A model generated the notes under the pieces. It was not told where the DNA came from. It did not search any database and saw only the letters and a program-made list of their open reading frames with translations. Positions 1 through 5,762 of a stretch of DNA of 15,886 nucleotides are shown here, piece by piece (position 1 is the first letter of the stretch; every line of letters starts with the position of its first letter). Source of the stretch: an uncultured Coriobacteriales bacterium (GTDB taxonomy: Bacteria > Actinomycetota > Coriobacteriia > Coriobacteriales > UMGS124); assembly GCA_934654475.1 (NCBI GenBank), contig CAKUFZ010000034.1, positions 1 to 15,886 on the forward strand, read 5' to 3'. Both the position numbers and the translations under genes were made by a program.

Positions 1-479
1 CGAGGGAGAACTATACACGCGCCTGCAGGGTGGGGGCAAGCGTTGAGCCGCGCCTGCACAGGATGGACACAAACTGGAGAATACTAGCAATTTAGCCGCT
101 TTCCCCAACCCGGTGGCACACGGCCAGGCCGCGAGCCCAATGCATGCCACCCCTTATCCCCGCCGATCCCCATCGGCCTGCCCGCCGCACATCCGAGGCC
201 TTCTTGAGCGCGGCATCCCCCGTGCCCCATTCCCGCCTTTTGATCTCGCGCGGGTGCCGCAGGCCCCTTTTCACGCACGGGCGCGTCCGGGGCCCGCCGA
301 CGGGAGGGCGCGGGGCGCCGCGGGAGGGCGGGCCCCTCGCCCGCACCGCACCGCCGTGCTCGTGCGCCCAACCGGCCCCGCGCCCATCGGGGCCCCCACA
401 ACGCAAGAAGCCCGCCTCCCCTTGTGGGAAAGCGGACCCCTTGGACCAGACGGTTCTTGTGGTTGCCGTGCTTATTCAG
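1..479. other. GC-rich stretch with no recognisable gene
   Basis: Several overlapping open frames exist on both strands, but they are Arg/Pro/Gly/Ala-rich and look like products of high GC content. None shows a recognisable domain or a convincing ribosome binding site. The first 60 bases hold two similar copies of CGCGCCTGCA (from about 18 and 49). The stretch lies downstream of the YrdC/Sua5 remnant on the - strand, so it may be further decayed sequence. Confidence 0.5.
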
Positions 480-660
480 TCAGGCGCCCTCCCAGACAGA
501 GAGGACCGCTTCGGGCGGCACGGCCCCGGCCCTCGCCATGCGGGGGGGGCCTCCCCCGTGCAGTCCACGATGGTGGACGCCTCGCCGCAGCGGGTGGCGC
601 CCCCGTCGATCACGGCGTCTACCTGCTCGCAATTCTTCGCCCGAGTGTTTCCCCTCGCCA
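480..660 (-). pseudogene. C-terminal remnant of a YrdC/Sua5 (TsaC-type) gene, frameshifted
   Basis: Two - strand frames together read like the C-terminus of a threonylcarbamoyl-AMP synthase (YrdC/Sua5/TsaC), which makes the precursor for the t6A modification of tRNA. One frame, from about 646 down, gives TRAKNCEQVDAVIDGGATRC and then GEASTIVDCTGEAP, matching the family pattern VDAVIDGG-x-GxxSTIVD. After a run of G/C near 540-555 the reading shifts by one frame into RAGAVPPEAVLSVWEGA, the usual ending, with a stop at 480-482. The N-terminal two thirds, including the nucleotide-binding core, is absent; sequence above about 660 does not continue the family. I infer a truncated, frameshifted pseudogene. 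A sequencing error in the homopolymer could explain the shift but not the missing N-terminus. Confidence 0.65.
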
Positions 661-669
661 GGACAGGAA

Positions 670-704
670 AGCCCGCACCCCAAGGTAACCTTGAGATGCG
701 GGCT
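670..704 (-). terminator. Rho-independent terminator after the TIGR03987-type gene
   Basis: An 8-bp outer stem (AGCCCGCA 670-677 with TGCGGGCT 697-704) encloses an inner stem (CAAGG 681-685 with CCTTG 689-693). Read on the - strand it ends in GGGCTTTCCTGT, a short and interrupted U tract. It begins about 30 bases after the stop codon of the - strand gene at 734-1228. Confidence 0.7.
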
Positions 705-733
705 CAAAGAACAGATGCAAGTTCTTATATGTC

Positions 734-1228
734 TTACTTCGCGGCGGCCTGGCGGCGGGCGACGTTGGCCTTGATGCACAGCACGACGCCCACGGCGAGG
801 ACGCCGACGATTGCGGTGACGCAGGCGGCGAAGTCACCGAAGTGCAGAGCCGGGATACCCATGAGCAGGCCGACCACGTAGGGCACGAGCCAGAAGAGCC
901 ACACGCAAATGCTCAGGCGATGGAAGCTCTCGCGAGCCGCCTCGTTGCCGCGCAGAACCACGCGGGTAGCCCACAGGGCGTGGAAAAGCATGAGGGCGAT
1001 GGCCACAACGCCGGTAATTGCATGCAGGGGCGACATGGAGCCGTCGCCGCCGCTGGCGATGACGGACATGATGGTCGTGCCGGTGGTATCAAAAGCCAGG
1101 CCCAGCCAGAAGAGGGCGAGGTGGCCCTTCTTGAGAGTACCGGCGCGGCGCTCGGAGAAAACGCCGAAGGTGTAGGCAAAGAATGCGAGGGTGATGGTCA
1201 GCGTGGCGGCCAGAAGAAGCGGGCTCAT
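734..1228 (-). CDS. Small polytopic membrane protein, TIGR03987/HsmA-like
   Basis: The 164-residue protein has about five hydrophobic segments (roughly 3-23, 36-58, 67-90, 106-125, 132-154) and a short basic C-terminal tail. The pattern HLALFWLGLAFDTTGT followed by SPLHAITG and LMLFHALWA matches my memory of the TIGR03987 (HsmA-like) family, whose biochemical role is not settled. Four histidines (H36, H69, H83, H103) lie at or near the ends of membrane segments, an arrangement compatible with heme b binding as in cytochrome b561-like proteins; this is inference. The start is supported by AGGAG at 1238-1242, nine bases upstream of ATG. It appears monocistronic, with a long leader containing a strong hairpin (1262-1313) and a TGAACA/TGTTCA inverted repeat (1335-1358), and with its own terminator (670-704). 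Confidence 0.75.
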   Translation of the reverse strand: MSPLLLAATLTITLAFFAYTFGVFSERRAGTLKKGHLALFWLGLAFDTTGTTIMSVIASGGDGSMSPLHAITGVVAIALMLFHALWATRVVLRGNEAARESFHRLSICVWLFWLVPYVVGLLMGIPALHFGDFAACVTAIVGVLAVGVVLCIKANVARRQAAAK

Positions 1229-1261
1229 AGGAAGGATCTCCTAACGTAAGGTTGAGGCGGG

Positions 1262-1313
1262 GTGTCGGTGGTCCAAGGGGGCCGATCGGCTTTGGCCGCC
1301 CCTTGAACGACAC
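1262..1313 (-). promoter_or_regulatory. Strong stem-loop in the leader of the TIGR03987-type gene
   Basis: The outer arm GTGTCG (1262-1267) pairs with CGACAC (1308-1313), the middle arm CAAGGGG (1274-1280) with CCCCTTG (1299-1305), and the apex contains the palindrome GCCGATCGGC (1281-1290). The structure lies about 35-85 bases upstream of the start codon, probably within the untranslated leader. No U tract follows it on either strand, so it does not look like a simple terminator. A protein-binding palindrome or a leader RNA structure are both possible. Confidence 0.45.
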
Positions 1314-1334
1314 TCATATTCGCGCCCGGCGAGG

Positions 1335-1358
1335 TGAACATCAACACTGCCATGTTCA
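1335..1358. promoter_or_regulatory. Inverted repeat TGAACA-N12-TGTTCA
   Basis: TGAACA at 1335-1340 is mirrored by TGTTCA at 1353-1358 with 12 bases between. It lies upstream of the TIGR03987-type gene and carries the same half-site that recurs in the array at 1459-1716, so it may be bound by the same dimeric regulator. This is inference from symmetry only. Confidence 0.35.
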
Positions 1359-1458
1359 GGCAAGATGCGAACACAATTACGCAACAATGCAATCACAACT
1401 GCATATAGTACCTGGTAGTTGGCTTAAAATTTTAAAACGTGAAGGAGGGGCGGCCGCT

Positions 1459-1716
1459 CTGAACACCTTTGCGGGCACCTGAACATGCGCAGCAAATGTT
1501 CAGTGGCGCACGGCCTGAACCTGAGTTCAGCCACGTCCCTTCGACTGCGGCGCATCTGAACACAGGCGGCAGCTTTCGATGATCCGCCCCCGTCGATTCC
1601 AAGCGCCTGGTAGTGTGCGCCTGAATACAGGCGGTTATTTTTCAGCGAGCTTTCACGGCGGGTGAAATGGGGATCAAGGCTTGGTGCACCTGAACACAAA
1701 CAGCGCTTTTCAGTGG
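1459..1716. repeat. Array of CTGAAC half-sites, some as inverted repeats
   Basis: Six copies of a CTGAA(C/T) core start at 1459, 1479, 1515, 1556, 1621 and 1690. Two form clear inverted repeats: CTGAACA-N11-TGTTCAG (1479-1503) and CTGAAC-CTGA-GTTCAG (1515-1530). Three share a longer context, a GYGC-type prefix, then CTGAAYACAGGCGG or similar, and in two of them a TTTTCAG about 10 bases on (near 1639-1645 and 1707-1713). Spacing is irregular (20, 36, 41, 65 and 69 bases), so this is neither a CRISPR nor a simple tandem repeat. No gene lies in 1314-1848. A cluster of operator sites for one regulator is the simplest reading. Confidence 0.5.
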
Positions 1717-1848
1717 ACTCACAAGACTCCCTACGCACGGGGTTCCAGGCGACCCTCGGAACAGCCAGCCAGTCAGGCCACCTCTCCCATGATCGCCCCG
1801 CGGTGAGCTCCGGCAACTTTCCGGATAGCCCGCCAGTCAGCGCCATAA

Positions 1849-2460
1849 TTAGAAGCGCGAGATGACGAGCCATCCCACGTACACGACGCACACAATAACG
1901 GAGGCGCTCCAGACGAGCGCGTTTGCAAAACCATCGGCACGGCACACGTCGAGGCACACGCGCGTCTTGAGGGGAAAGAACAGCTGCATTGATCCCTTGG
2001 GGGCTTTGTTGAACAGGTCAAGGATGAGATGGCTGCACAAACCAATGCCAAATGCAGGCGCAACCTGCGGCCAAAGCAAGCTGGCGGCTACATACCACAG
2101 CACACAACCTACAATTGAGTGGGTGAATGTACGATGGGCCGTGACCGAGCCAAGCAAGGTGATAGCCGCAAAAAGAGCTGCGCCCACGACAGAAGCAGGC
2201 CCCATCTCGGGGGCCATTGCCTGAAGCGCCTCTACCTCGGAAAACATTTCCGCAAGAAAGCGACTCGCAAATGCAAGCGCCACGACGCACGCGCTTACGA
2301 TTGTCCCTCGCACGAGCTTGGCCCCTCGCACATCTATGTCGCTGATCCATCCACCGAGCGCCCCGCCAAGCAAAGCGCACGCTAGCGGCGCGACCGACAC
2401 AGGCTGCAGTACCAGCAGAGATGCCGCCATACCCGCGCTCACATGAGTCTTCCCAAGCAT
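1849..2460 (-). CDS. Membrane-bound metal-dependent hydrolase, YdjM family
   Basis: The 203-residue integral membrane protein shows the PF04307 (YdjM/LexA-regulated, DUF457) pattern: an N-terminal THVSAG with H6, an acidic SDIDV motif (D41, D43), HRTFTHS (H109, H114), then SHLILDLFNKAPKG (H144, D148) and a FFPLKTRV segment. These His/Asp residues are the presumed metal ligands. Hydrophobic stretches at about 10-38, 52-70, 90-107, 115-130 and 181-201 fit a polytopic protein. The ATG at 2460 has GGGGAGG seven bases upstream; frames extending further 5' are Cys/Arg-rich and unlike the family. It stands alone on the - strand, divergent from the DIP1984-type gene. The substrate is unknown. Confidence 0.8.
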   Translation of the reverse strand: MLGKTHVSAGMAASLLVLQPVSVAPLACALLGGALGGWISDIDVRGAKLVRGTIVSACVVALAFASRFLAEMFSEVEALQAMAPEMGPASVVGAALFAAITLLGSVTAHRTFTHSIVGCVLWYVAASLLWPQVAPAFGIGLCSHLILDLFNKAPKGSMQLFFPLKTRVCLDVCRADGFANALVWSASVIVCVVYVGWLVISRF

Positions 2461-2609
2461 GGCCGCACCTCCCCTGTCGTCCCTTCCAGCGAACACGTTG
2501 GCGCAGCGGGCTCGCAGCCCCCTGCGCGATACGTCGACGATCATCATACACGCCGGGGGCCTTGCACATGAACAGCCGTCCGATGGGCATGGCGCGCGTT
2601 TCAGTCTAG

Positions 2610-2713
2610 GGCAGCAACAGGGGACACCCATCGCCCTCTCGCCCAGGTATCACACGGGAAAGCGTCGCCGCTTTTGGCAGCAGCAGGGGACGCCCGTCGC
2701 CCTCTCTCCCAGG
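2610..2713. repeat. 38-bp direct repeat, two copies at 66-bp period
   Basis: Copies at 2610-2647 and 2676-2713 share GGCAGCARCAGGGGACRCCC followed by RTCGCCCTCTCKCCCAGG, with four differences, all transitions or single substitutions. The sequences after each copy diverge. No coding function is evident. Confidence 0.7.
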
Positions 2714-2824
2714 AAGCGGGACTTCCACGGCGGCATCGGCGTGGGCCGAATCCGGCCCATCCCCCTGCAGGAGGTTGTCCCATTGGCCCCTGAGCCACGG
2801 CCCCAACCCATCCCATTACAGTTC

Positions 2825-2850
2825 AGGGCAGGCTCTAAGGGGCCTGCCCT
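2825..2850 (+). terminator. Orphan terminator-like hairpin
   Basis: AGGGCAGGC (2825-2833) pairs with GCCTGCCCT (2842-2850) around an 8-base loop and is followed on the + strand by TATTCATTTCTTG. No + strand gene precedes it in the window, so it may end a small untranslated transcript or act as an attenuator ahead of the DIP1984-type gene. Confidence 0.45.
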
Positions 2851-2992
2851 TATTCATTTCTTGACGAAGAGGTGTAGTTTGGACAGCCCTTTGGGCGACC
2901 CGACCGGCCGTCCGCGCACGGCCCTTGTGCCCCTGCCCGGGACACGGGACAACGAAACGCACGCACATAAGCACAGACTGTCATCAGCAGGG

Positions 2993-2998
2993 TACAAT
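2993..2998 (+). promoter_or_regulatory. Possible -10 box for the DIP1984-type gene
   Basis: TACAAT sits 38 bases before the ATG at 3037 and matches five of six positions of the sigma-70-type -10 consensus. No good -35 hexamer is seen at the expected distance, so the call is tentative. Confidence 0.35.
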
Positions 2999-3036
2999 AC
3001 CCCTGAATTAGTCGGTTACCAGGAGGTTTGCATCTC

Positions 3037-3489
3037 ATGAAACTTGCCCAAGCCCTGGCCGATCGAGCGGCCGCACAGCAGTGCATCGAGCAACTTCGCT
3101 CGCGTCTAGTAGTCAATGCGAAGGTTCAACAAGGCGAGGAGCCGGCCGAGGACCCCCAGGAGCTCTTGACTCAGCTCGACCAAACGACCGCGCAGCTCGA
3201 CGAACTCATTGCCCACATCAACCTGACCAACGCGCAGACGACAACCGATGGGCAGACTCTTACCCAGTTGCTCGCCCATCGCGACTGTCTGCGGCTCAAG
3301 GTGGGGGTACTGCGCGATTTTCTGGACAGCGCGAGCGCCACTGTGATGCGCGCCACTCATTCCGAAATCAAGATTCTGCCCTCCGTGGCCGTCGCCCCAC
3401 TTCAAAAACAGGTCGATGCCCTCTCAAAAGAGCTGCGCGAGCTGGAAGGCAAGATTCAAGAGCTCAACTGGACAACTGAGCTTATGTAA
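3037..3489 (+). CDS. DIP1984 family protein
   Basis: The 150-residue, mostly alpha-helical protein matches the DIP1984 (septicolysin-like) family through its whole length: MKLAQALADRA at the N-terminus, NAKVQQGEEPAEDP (28-40), the helix around INLTNAQTTTDGQTLTQLLA (61-80), RDCLRLKVGVLRDF (82-95), SEIKILPSVAV (109-119), LQKQV (122-126) and the ending IQELNWTTEL (140-149). The family's biochemical role is poorly known; I assign none. Start: AGGAGG (3021-3026) lies ten bases before ATG 3037, while the upstream in-frame TTG at 3028 would be too close. It is a single-gene unit ending in a hairpin. Confidence 0.88.
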   Translation: MKLAQALADRAAAQQCIEQLRSRLVVNAKVQQGEEPAEDPQELLTQLDQTTAQLDELIAHINLTNAQTTTDGQTLTQLLAHRDCLRLKVGVLRDFLDSASATVMRATHSEIKILPSVAVAPLQKQVDALSKELRELEGKIQELNWTTELM

Positions 3490-3492
3490 ACA

Positions 3493-3534
3493 CAGCAAGG
3501 CCGCTTGGTCACAGCGACGCAAGTGGCCTTGCTG
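3493..3534 (+). terminator. Hairpin terminator after the DIP1984-type gene
   Basis: CAGCAAGGCC (3493-3502) pairs perfectly with GGCCTTGCTG (3525-3534), with an added CTTG/CAAG pairing inside. It starts three bases after the stop codon. It lacks a clear U tract, so termination efficiency is uncertain. Confidence 0.6.
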
Positions 3535-3559
3535 ATGGCAGCCCATTAGCTGCCTGCAG

Positions 3560-3773
3560 TTTGTCTGTCCCAACAGTCGGTATCCGCAGGCGGGCGAGCG
3601 CATCTCCCGCGGCTGAGAATGAGCCGCACCCATGGCAGCGCGGCTGGGCCTGCGCCACAACACACAAATGCCCAGCACAACGCACACGCGCAGCTTGTTA
3701 CTGAGCATGTTTACTACCGTCGCGCTGACGCCTGTGGAGAGGGTGGGTTCGGGGTCCTGTTGGGACAGACAAA
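3560..3773. repeat. 214-bp segment bounded by a perfect 17-bp inverted repeat
   Basis: TTTGTCTGTCCCAACAG at 3560-3576 is exactly the reverse complement of CTGTTGGGACAGACAAA at 3757-3773. The 180 bases between carry no recognisable gene. The arrangement resembles a small non-autonomous mobile element (MITE-like), but no obvious target-site duplication flanks it. Confidence 0.55.
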
Positions 3774-3858
3774 GCCAAGAGATTGCGCCGCCACCTCTCC
3801 CCCAAATTGCAAACCTGCGAAACATCGGGAGACCCTGGTAAGCGCGGCGCAAGAAGCC

Positions 3859-4215
3859 TGGCAACGAAACGAGTTCGGAGTACTTGAAGTCGTCCCCACT
3901 GACAGCGAGTAGTCTCGACAGTCCTGTTGGCAACCAGACGAGTTTCGGAGTAGTTTTTTCGGACGCGTTGGCAGCCAAACGAGTTTCGGAGTAGTAGAAA
4001 AAACTGATTTGACCTCTGAAGCCCCAATCTAGGGGGAGCTTTTTCCTTTAAAGTCGGTTTTCGCACTAAATATAAGGCGTTCAGGCGCAAATCAACCAGC
4101 CGCACTACTCCGAAACTGATTTCTCTGCCATTAGGGGGCGCAAAACTACTCCGAAACTGATCTTGCTGCCAATACCGCCCCATCCATATCGCTGTGAAAA
4201 GCGATTTTCTGCCAT
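3859..4215. repeat. Mirror-image array of about 41-bp repeats around an AT-rich core
   Basis: Three forward units (near 3859, 3928 and 3969) contain TGGCARCC-AAACGAGTTTCGGAGTAGT or degenerate forms; the second and third are 41 bases apart. Three reverse units follow: ACTACTCCGAAACTGAT at 4104 and 4145 (41 apart), each followed by CTGCCA, and a degraded third ending TTTTCTGCCA near 4214. The halves face each other across about 105 bases (4000-4103) that include AT-rich sequence. The array ends a few bases from the presumed end of the IS3-type remnant. No open frame fits it. Confidence 0.65.
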
Positions 4216-4228
4216 GGGAGGGAACTTC

Positions 4229-4498
4229 GGACATTTTCCGGACGCTAAGCCACGCAGTATAGCCAAGCTCCTCCCTGCGCCGCCTGATCGTCTTCCAACC
4301 CAAGCGCCTTCTTGACCTTCTCGCTCCTGTACCACTCGATGTAGGCGTCCAGCCTGCGCGAGAACTCCTCGAACGTCACGCCGGCCCAGTCCCTCCCGCC
4401 GAAGAAGTCGCTCTTGAGCGTGCCGAAGAACCCCCGCACCTCGCGTTGTCGGGGCTGCGGGCCTGGCCGTATGACGTGGCCGACCGCGCGATGCTCGG
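4229..4498 (-). pseudogene. Degenerate C-terminal fragment of an IS3-family transposase (OrfB)
   Basis: Across two frameshifts the - strand reads as the end of an IS3-type DDE transposase: SYGQARSPDNAR, then VRGFFGTLKSDFF, RDWAGVTFEEFSRRLDAYIE, WYRSEKVKKALG, WKTIRRRREELGYTA. The family's catalytic glutamate normally lies in the (M/A)E-GFFG motif; here the position after the PDNAR-type motif reads VRGFFG, so that residue is lost. One frameshift lies at about 4437-4442 (a missing G) and the other at about 4295-4300 (an extra base in GGGTTGG). The expected stop codon is also gone. A GGACATTTTCCGGAC motif at 4229-4243 looks like the element's terminal repeat. The rest of the transposase is absent, so this is an old remnant. 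Confidence 0.75.
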
Positions 4499-4563
4499 CG
4501 GGGGCGTTCGACTTTCGCGAGAACTCGCTGGTGTTTCGGGAACACGCAGTCCTTCTGCCTCGC

Positions 4564-4569
4564 TACAAT
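4564..4569 (+). promoter_or_regulatory. Possible -10 box for the aldo/keto reductase operon
   Basis: TACAAT lies 40 bases before the ATG at 4609. No clear -35 hexamer is present at 16-18 bases upstream. The position fits a short leader, and the box lies between the IS3 remnant and the gene. Confidence 0.35.
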
Positions 4570-4608
4570 GGCATGCGTGGTTATTTGGACACAGGGGAGA
4601 GGACCCGT

Positions 4609-5736
4609 ATGACCGACATGAAGAAGCTCGGCTTTGGCTGCATGCGCCTGCCGCTGACCGACCCGGCAGACCCCACTTCGATTGATGTACCGCTCGTGAG
4701 CAAAATGGTGGACGAGTATCTCGCCGCTGGTTTCACTTACTTCGACAACCTCTACTTCTACCATAAGCGCGCCAGCGAGGGCGCCATGCGTAAGGCTCTC
4801 GTGGAGCGCTACGACCGCGACGCCTACGTGCTGGCCGACAAGCTGCCCAGTGCCCTCATCAAGCAGGACGGCGACCAGGAGCGCATCTTCGAGGAGCAGT
4901 TTGAGAAATGCGGCGTGGAGTACTTCGACTACTACCTGCTGCATGCCCTCGGCGGCCAGAACACCATCAACACCGACCGCGCCAACTCGTGGAACTTCCT
5001 GCGCAAGCAGCGCGACGCCGGCAAGATCCGTCGCCTGGGCTTCTCGTACCACTACAACGCCGAGTATCTCGACGAACTGCTCGACCGCTGGCCCGACGCC
5101 GAGTTCGTGCAGCTGCAGATCAACTACCTCGACTGGGAAGACGGCGGCATCCAGGCCCGCAAGAACTACGAGGTGTGCCGCAAGCACGGCAAGCCCGTCT
5201 TCGTGATGGAGCCGATCAAGGGCGGCGCACTCGCGGCCGACCTGCCCGCCGAGGCCGTGGACATCCTCCGCGCCGCCGACGCAAACGCCTCCCTGGCCTC
5301 ATGGGCCGTGCGTTTTGCCGCCAGCCTGCCAGGCGTGGAGATGGTGCTCTCCGGCATGTCCAACCTCGAGCAGCTGCGCGACAACATCTCCTACATGGCG
5401 GACTTCAAGCCGCTAAGCAACGACGAGATGAACATGCTGCACCACGTGGGCGACCTCGTGCGCCAGAACATCGCCGTCCCCTGCACGTCGTGCCGCTACT
5501 GCGTGCAACACTGCCCCAAGAACATCGCCATCCCCGAGTACTTCTCGCTGTACAACGCCGAGAAGCGCACGCGCAGCCGCGACTTCTCCACGCAGGGCAT
5601 GATCTACCGCGGTTGGAACAACGACCACGGCAAGGCCAGCGACTGCATCGAGTGCCGTGCCTGCGAGCGCACCTGCCCCCAGCACCTGCCCATCGTCGAC
5701 TACCTCAAGCTCGTCGCCGAGACGTTCGAGAGATAA
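4609..5736 (+). CDS. Aldo/keto reductase with C-terminal double [4Fe-4S] ferredoxin domain
   Basis: The 375-residue cytoplasmic protein has an N-terminal aldo/keto reductase barrel (about 5-275) of the COG1453 type. The expected catalytic tetrad is visible: D46 (YFDN), Y51 (YFYHK), K78 (ADKLP) and H112 (YYLLHAL). It is followed by a ferredoxin-like tail with two CxxCxxCxxxCP motifs, C292/295/298/302 and C346/349/352/356, so two [4Fe-4S] clusters are likely. Such fusions are probably electron-accepting or -donating oxidoreductases of anaerobes; the substrate cannot be read. ATG 4609 is chosen because GGGGAGAGGA (4594-4603) precedes it and the barrel's first strand (KLGFGCMRLP) starts directly after; a longer frame from 4414 runs through the antisense IS remnant. 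The radical SAM gene follows 26 bases downstream, likely co-transcribed. Confidence 0.9.
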   Translation: MTDMKKLGFGCMRLPLTDPADPTSIDVPLVSKMVDEYLAAGFTYFDNLYFYHKRASEGAMRKALVERYDRDAYVLADKLPSALIKQDGDQERIFEEQFEKCGVEYFDYYLLHALGGQNTINTDRANSWNFLRKQRDAGKIRRLGFSYHYNAEYLDELLDRWPDAEFVQLQINYLDWEDGGIQARKNYEVCRKHGKPVFVMEPIKGGALAADLPAEAVDILRAADANASLASWAVRFAASLPGVEMVLSGMSNLEQLRDNISYMADFKPLSNDEMNMLHHVGDLVRQNIAVPCTSCRYCVQHCPKNIAIPEYFSLYNAEKRTRSRDFSTQGMIYRGWNNDHGKASDCIECRACERTCPQHLPIVDYLKLVAETFER

Positions 5737-5762
5737 CGTGCCGCTTTTTGGAGGATCATTAC

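Larger units (their letters stand above)
2461..3036. other. Divergent intergenic region with repeats and an orphan hairpin
   Basis: This 576-base spacer separates the start codons of the YdjM-type and DIP1984-type genes. It contains a 38-bp direct repeat (2610-2713), a terminator-like hairpin (2825-2850), and a TACAAT box (2993-2998) shortly before the DIP1984-type gene. On the - strand, TATGAT at 2548-2543 is a possible -10 box for the YdjM-type gene. Open frames across it are low-complexity and I saw no gene. Confidence 0.5.
3535..4228. other. Gene-free repeat region between the DIP1984-type gene and the IS3 remnant
   Basis: About 690 bases without a supportable gene. It holds a 17-bp inverted repeat pair (3560-3773) and a mirror-image array of about 41-bp repeats (3859-4215). 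A short - strand frame starting at ATG 3708 begins with a signal-peptide-like stretch (MLSNKLRVCVVLGICVLW), but it continues antisense through the DIP1984-type gene's terminator and has no support. Confidence 0.6.

Noticed and set aside
84..881. Several overlapping Arg/Pro-rich frames on both strands near the left edge
   Set aside because: They show no domain, overlap each other and the TIGR03987-type gene, and fit chance open frames in very GC-rich DNA.
3540..3708. Small - strand protein starting MLSNKLRVCVVLGICVLW
   Set aside because: The start looks like a signal peptide but has no clear ribosome binding site, and the frame continues antisense through the terminator and coding region of the DIP1984-type gene.
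4414..4608. 65-codon N-terminal extension of the aldo/keto reductase frame
   Set aside because: It lies across the antisense IS3 remnant, is not conserved-looking, and a good ribosome binding site precedes ATG 4609.
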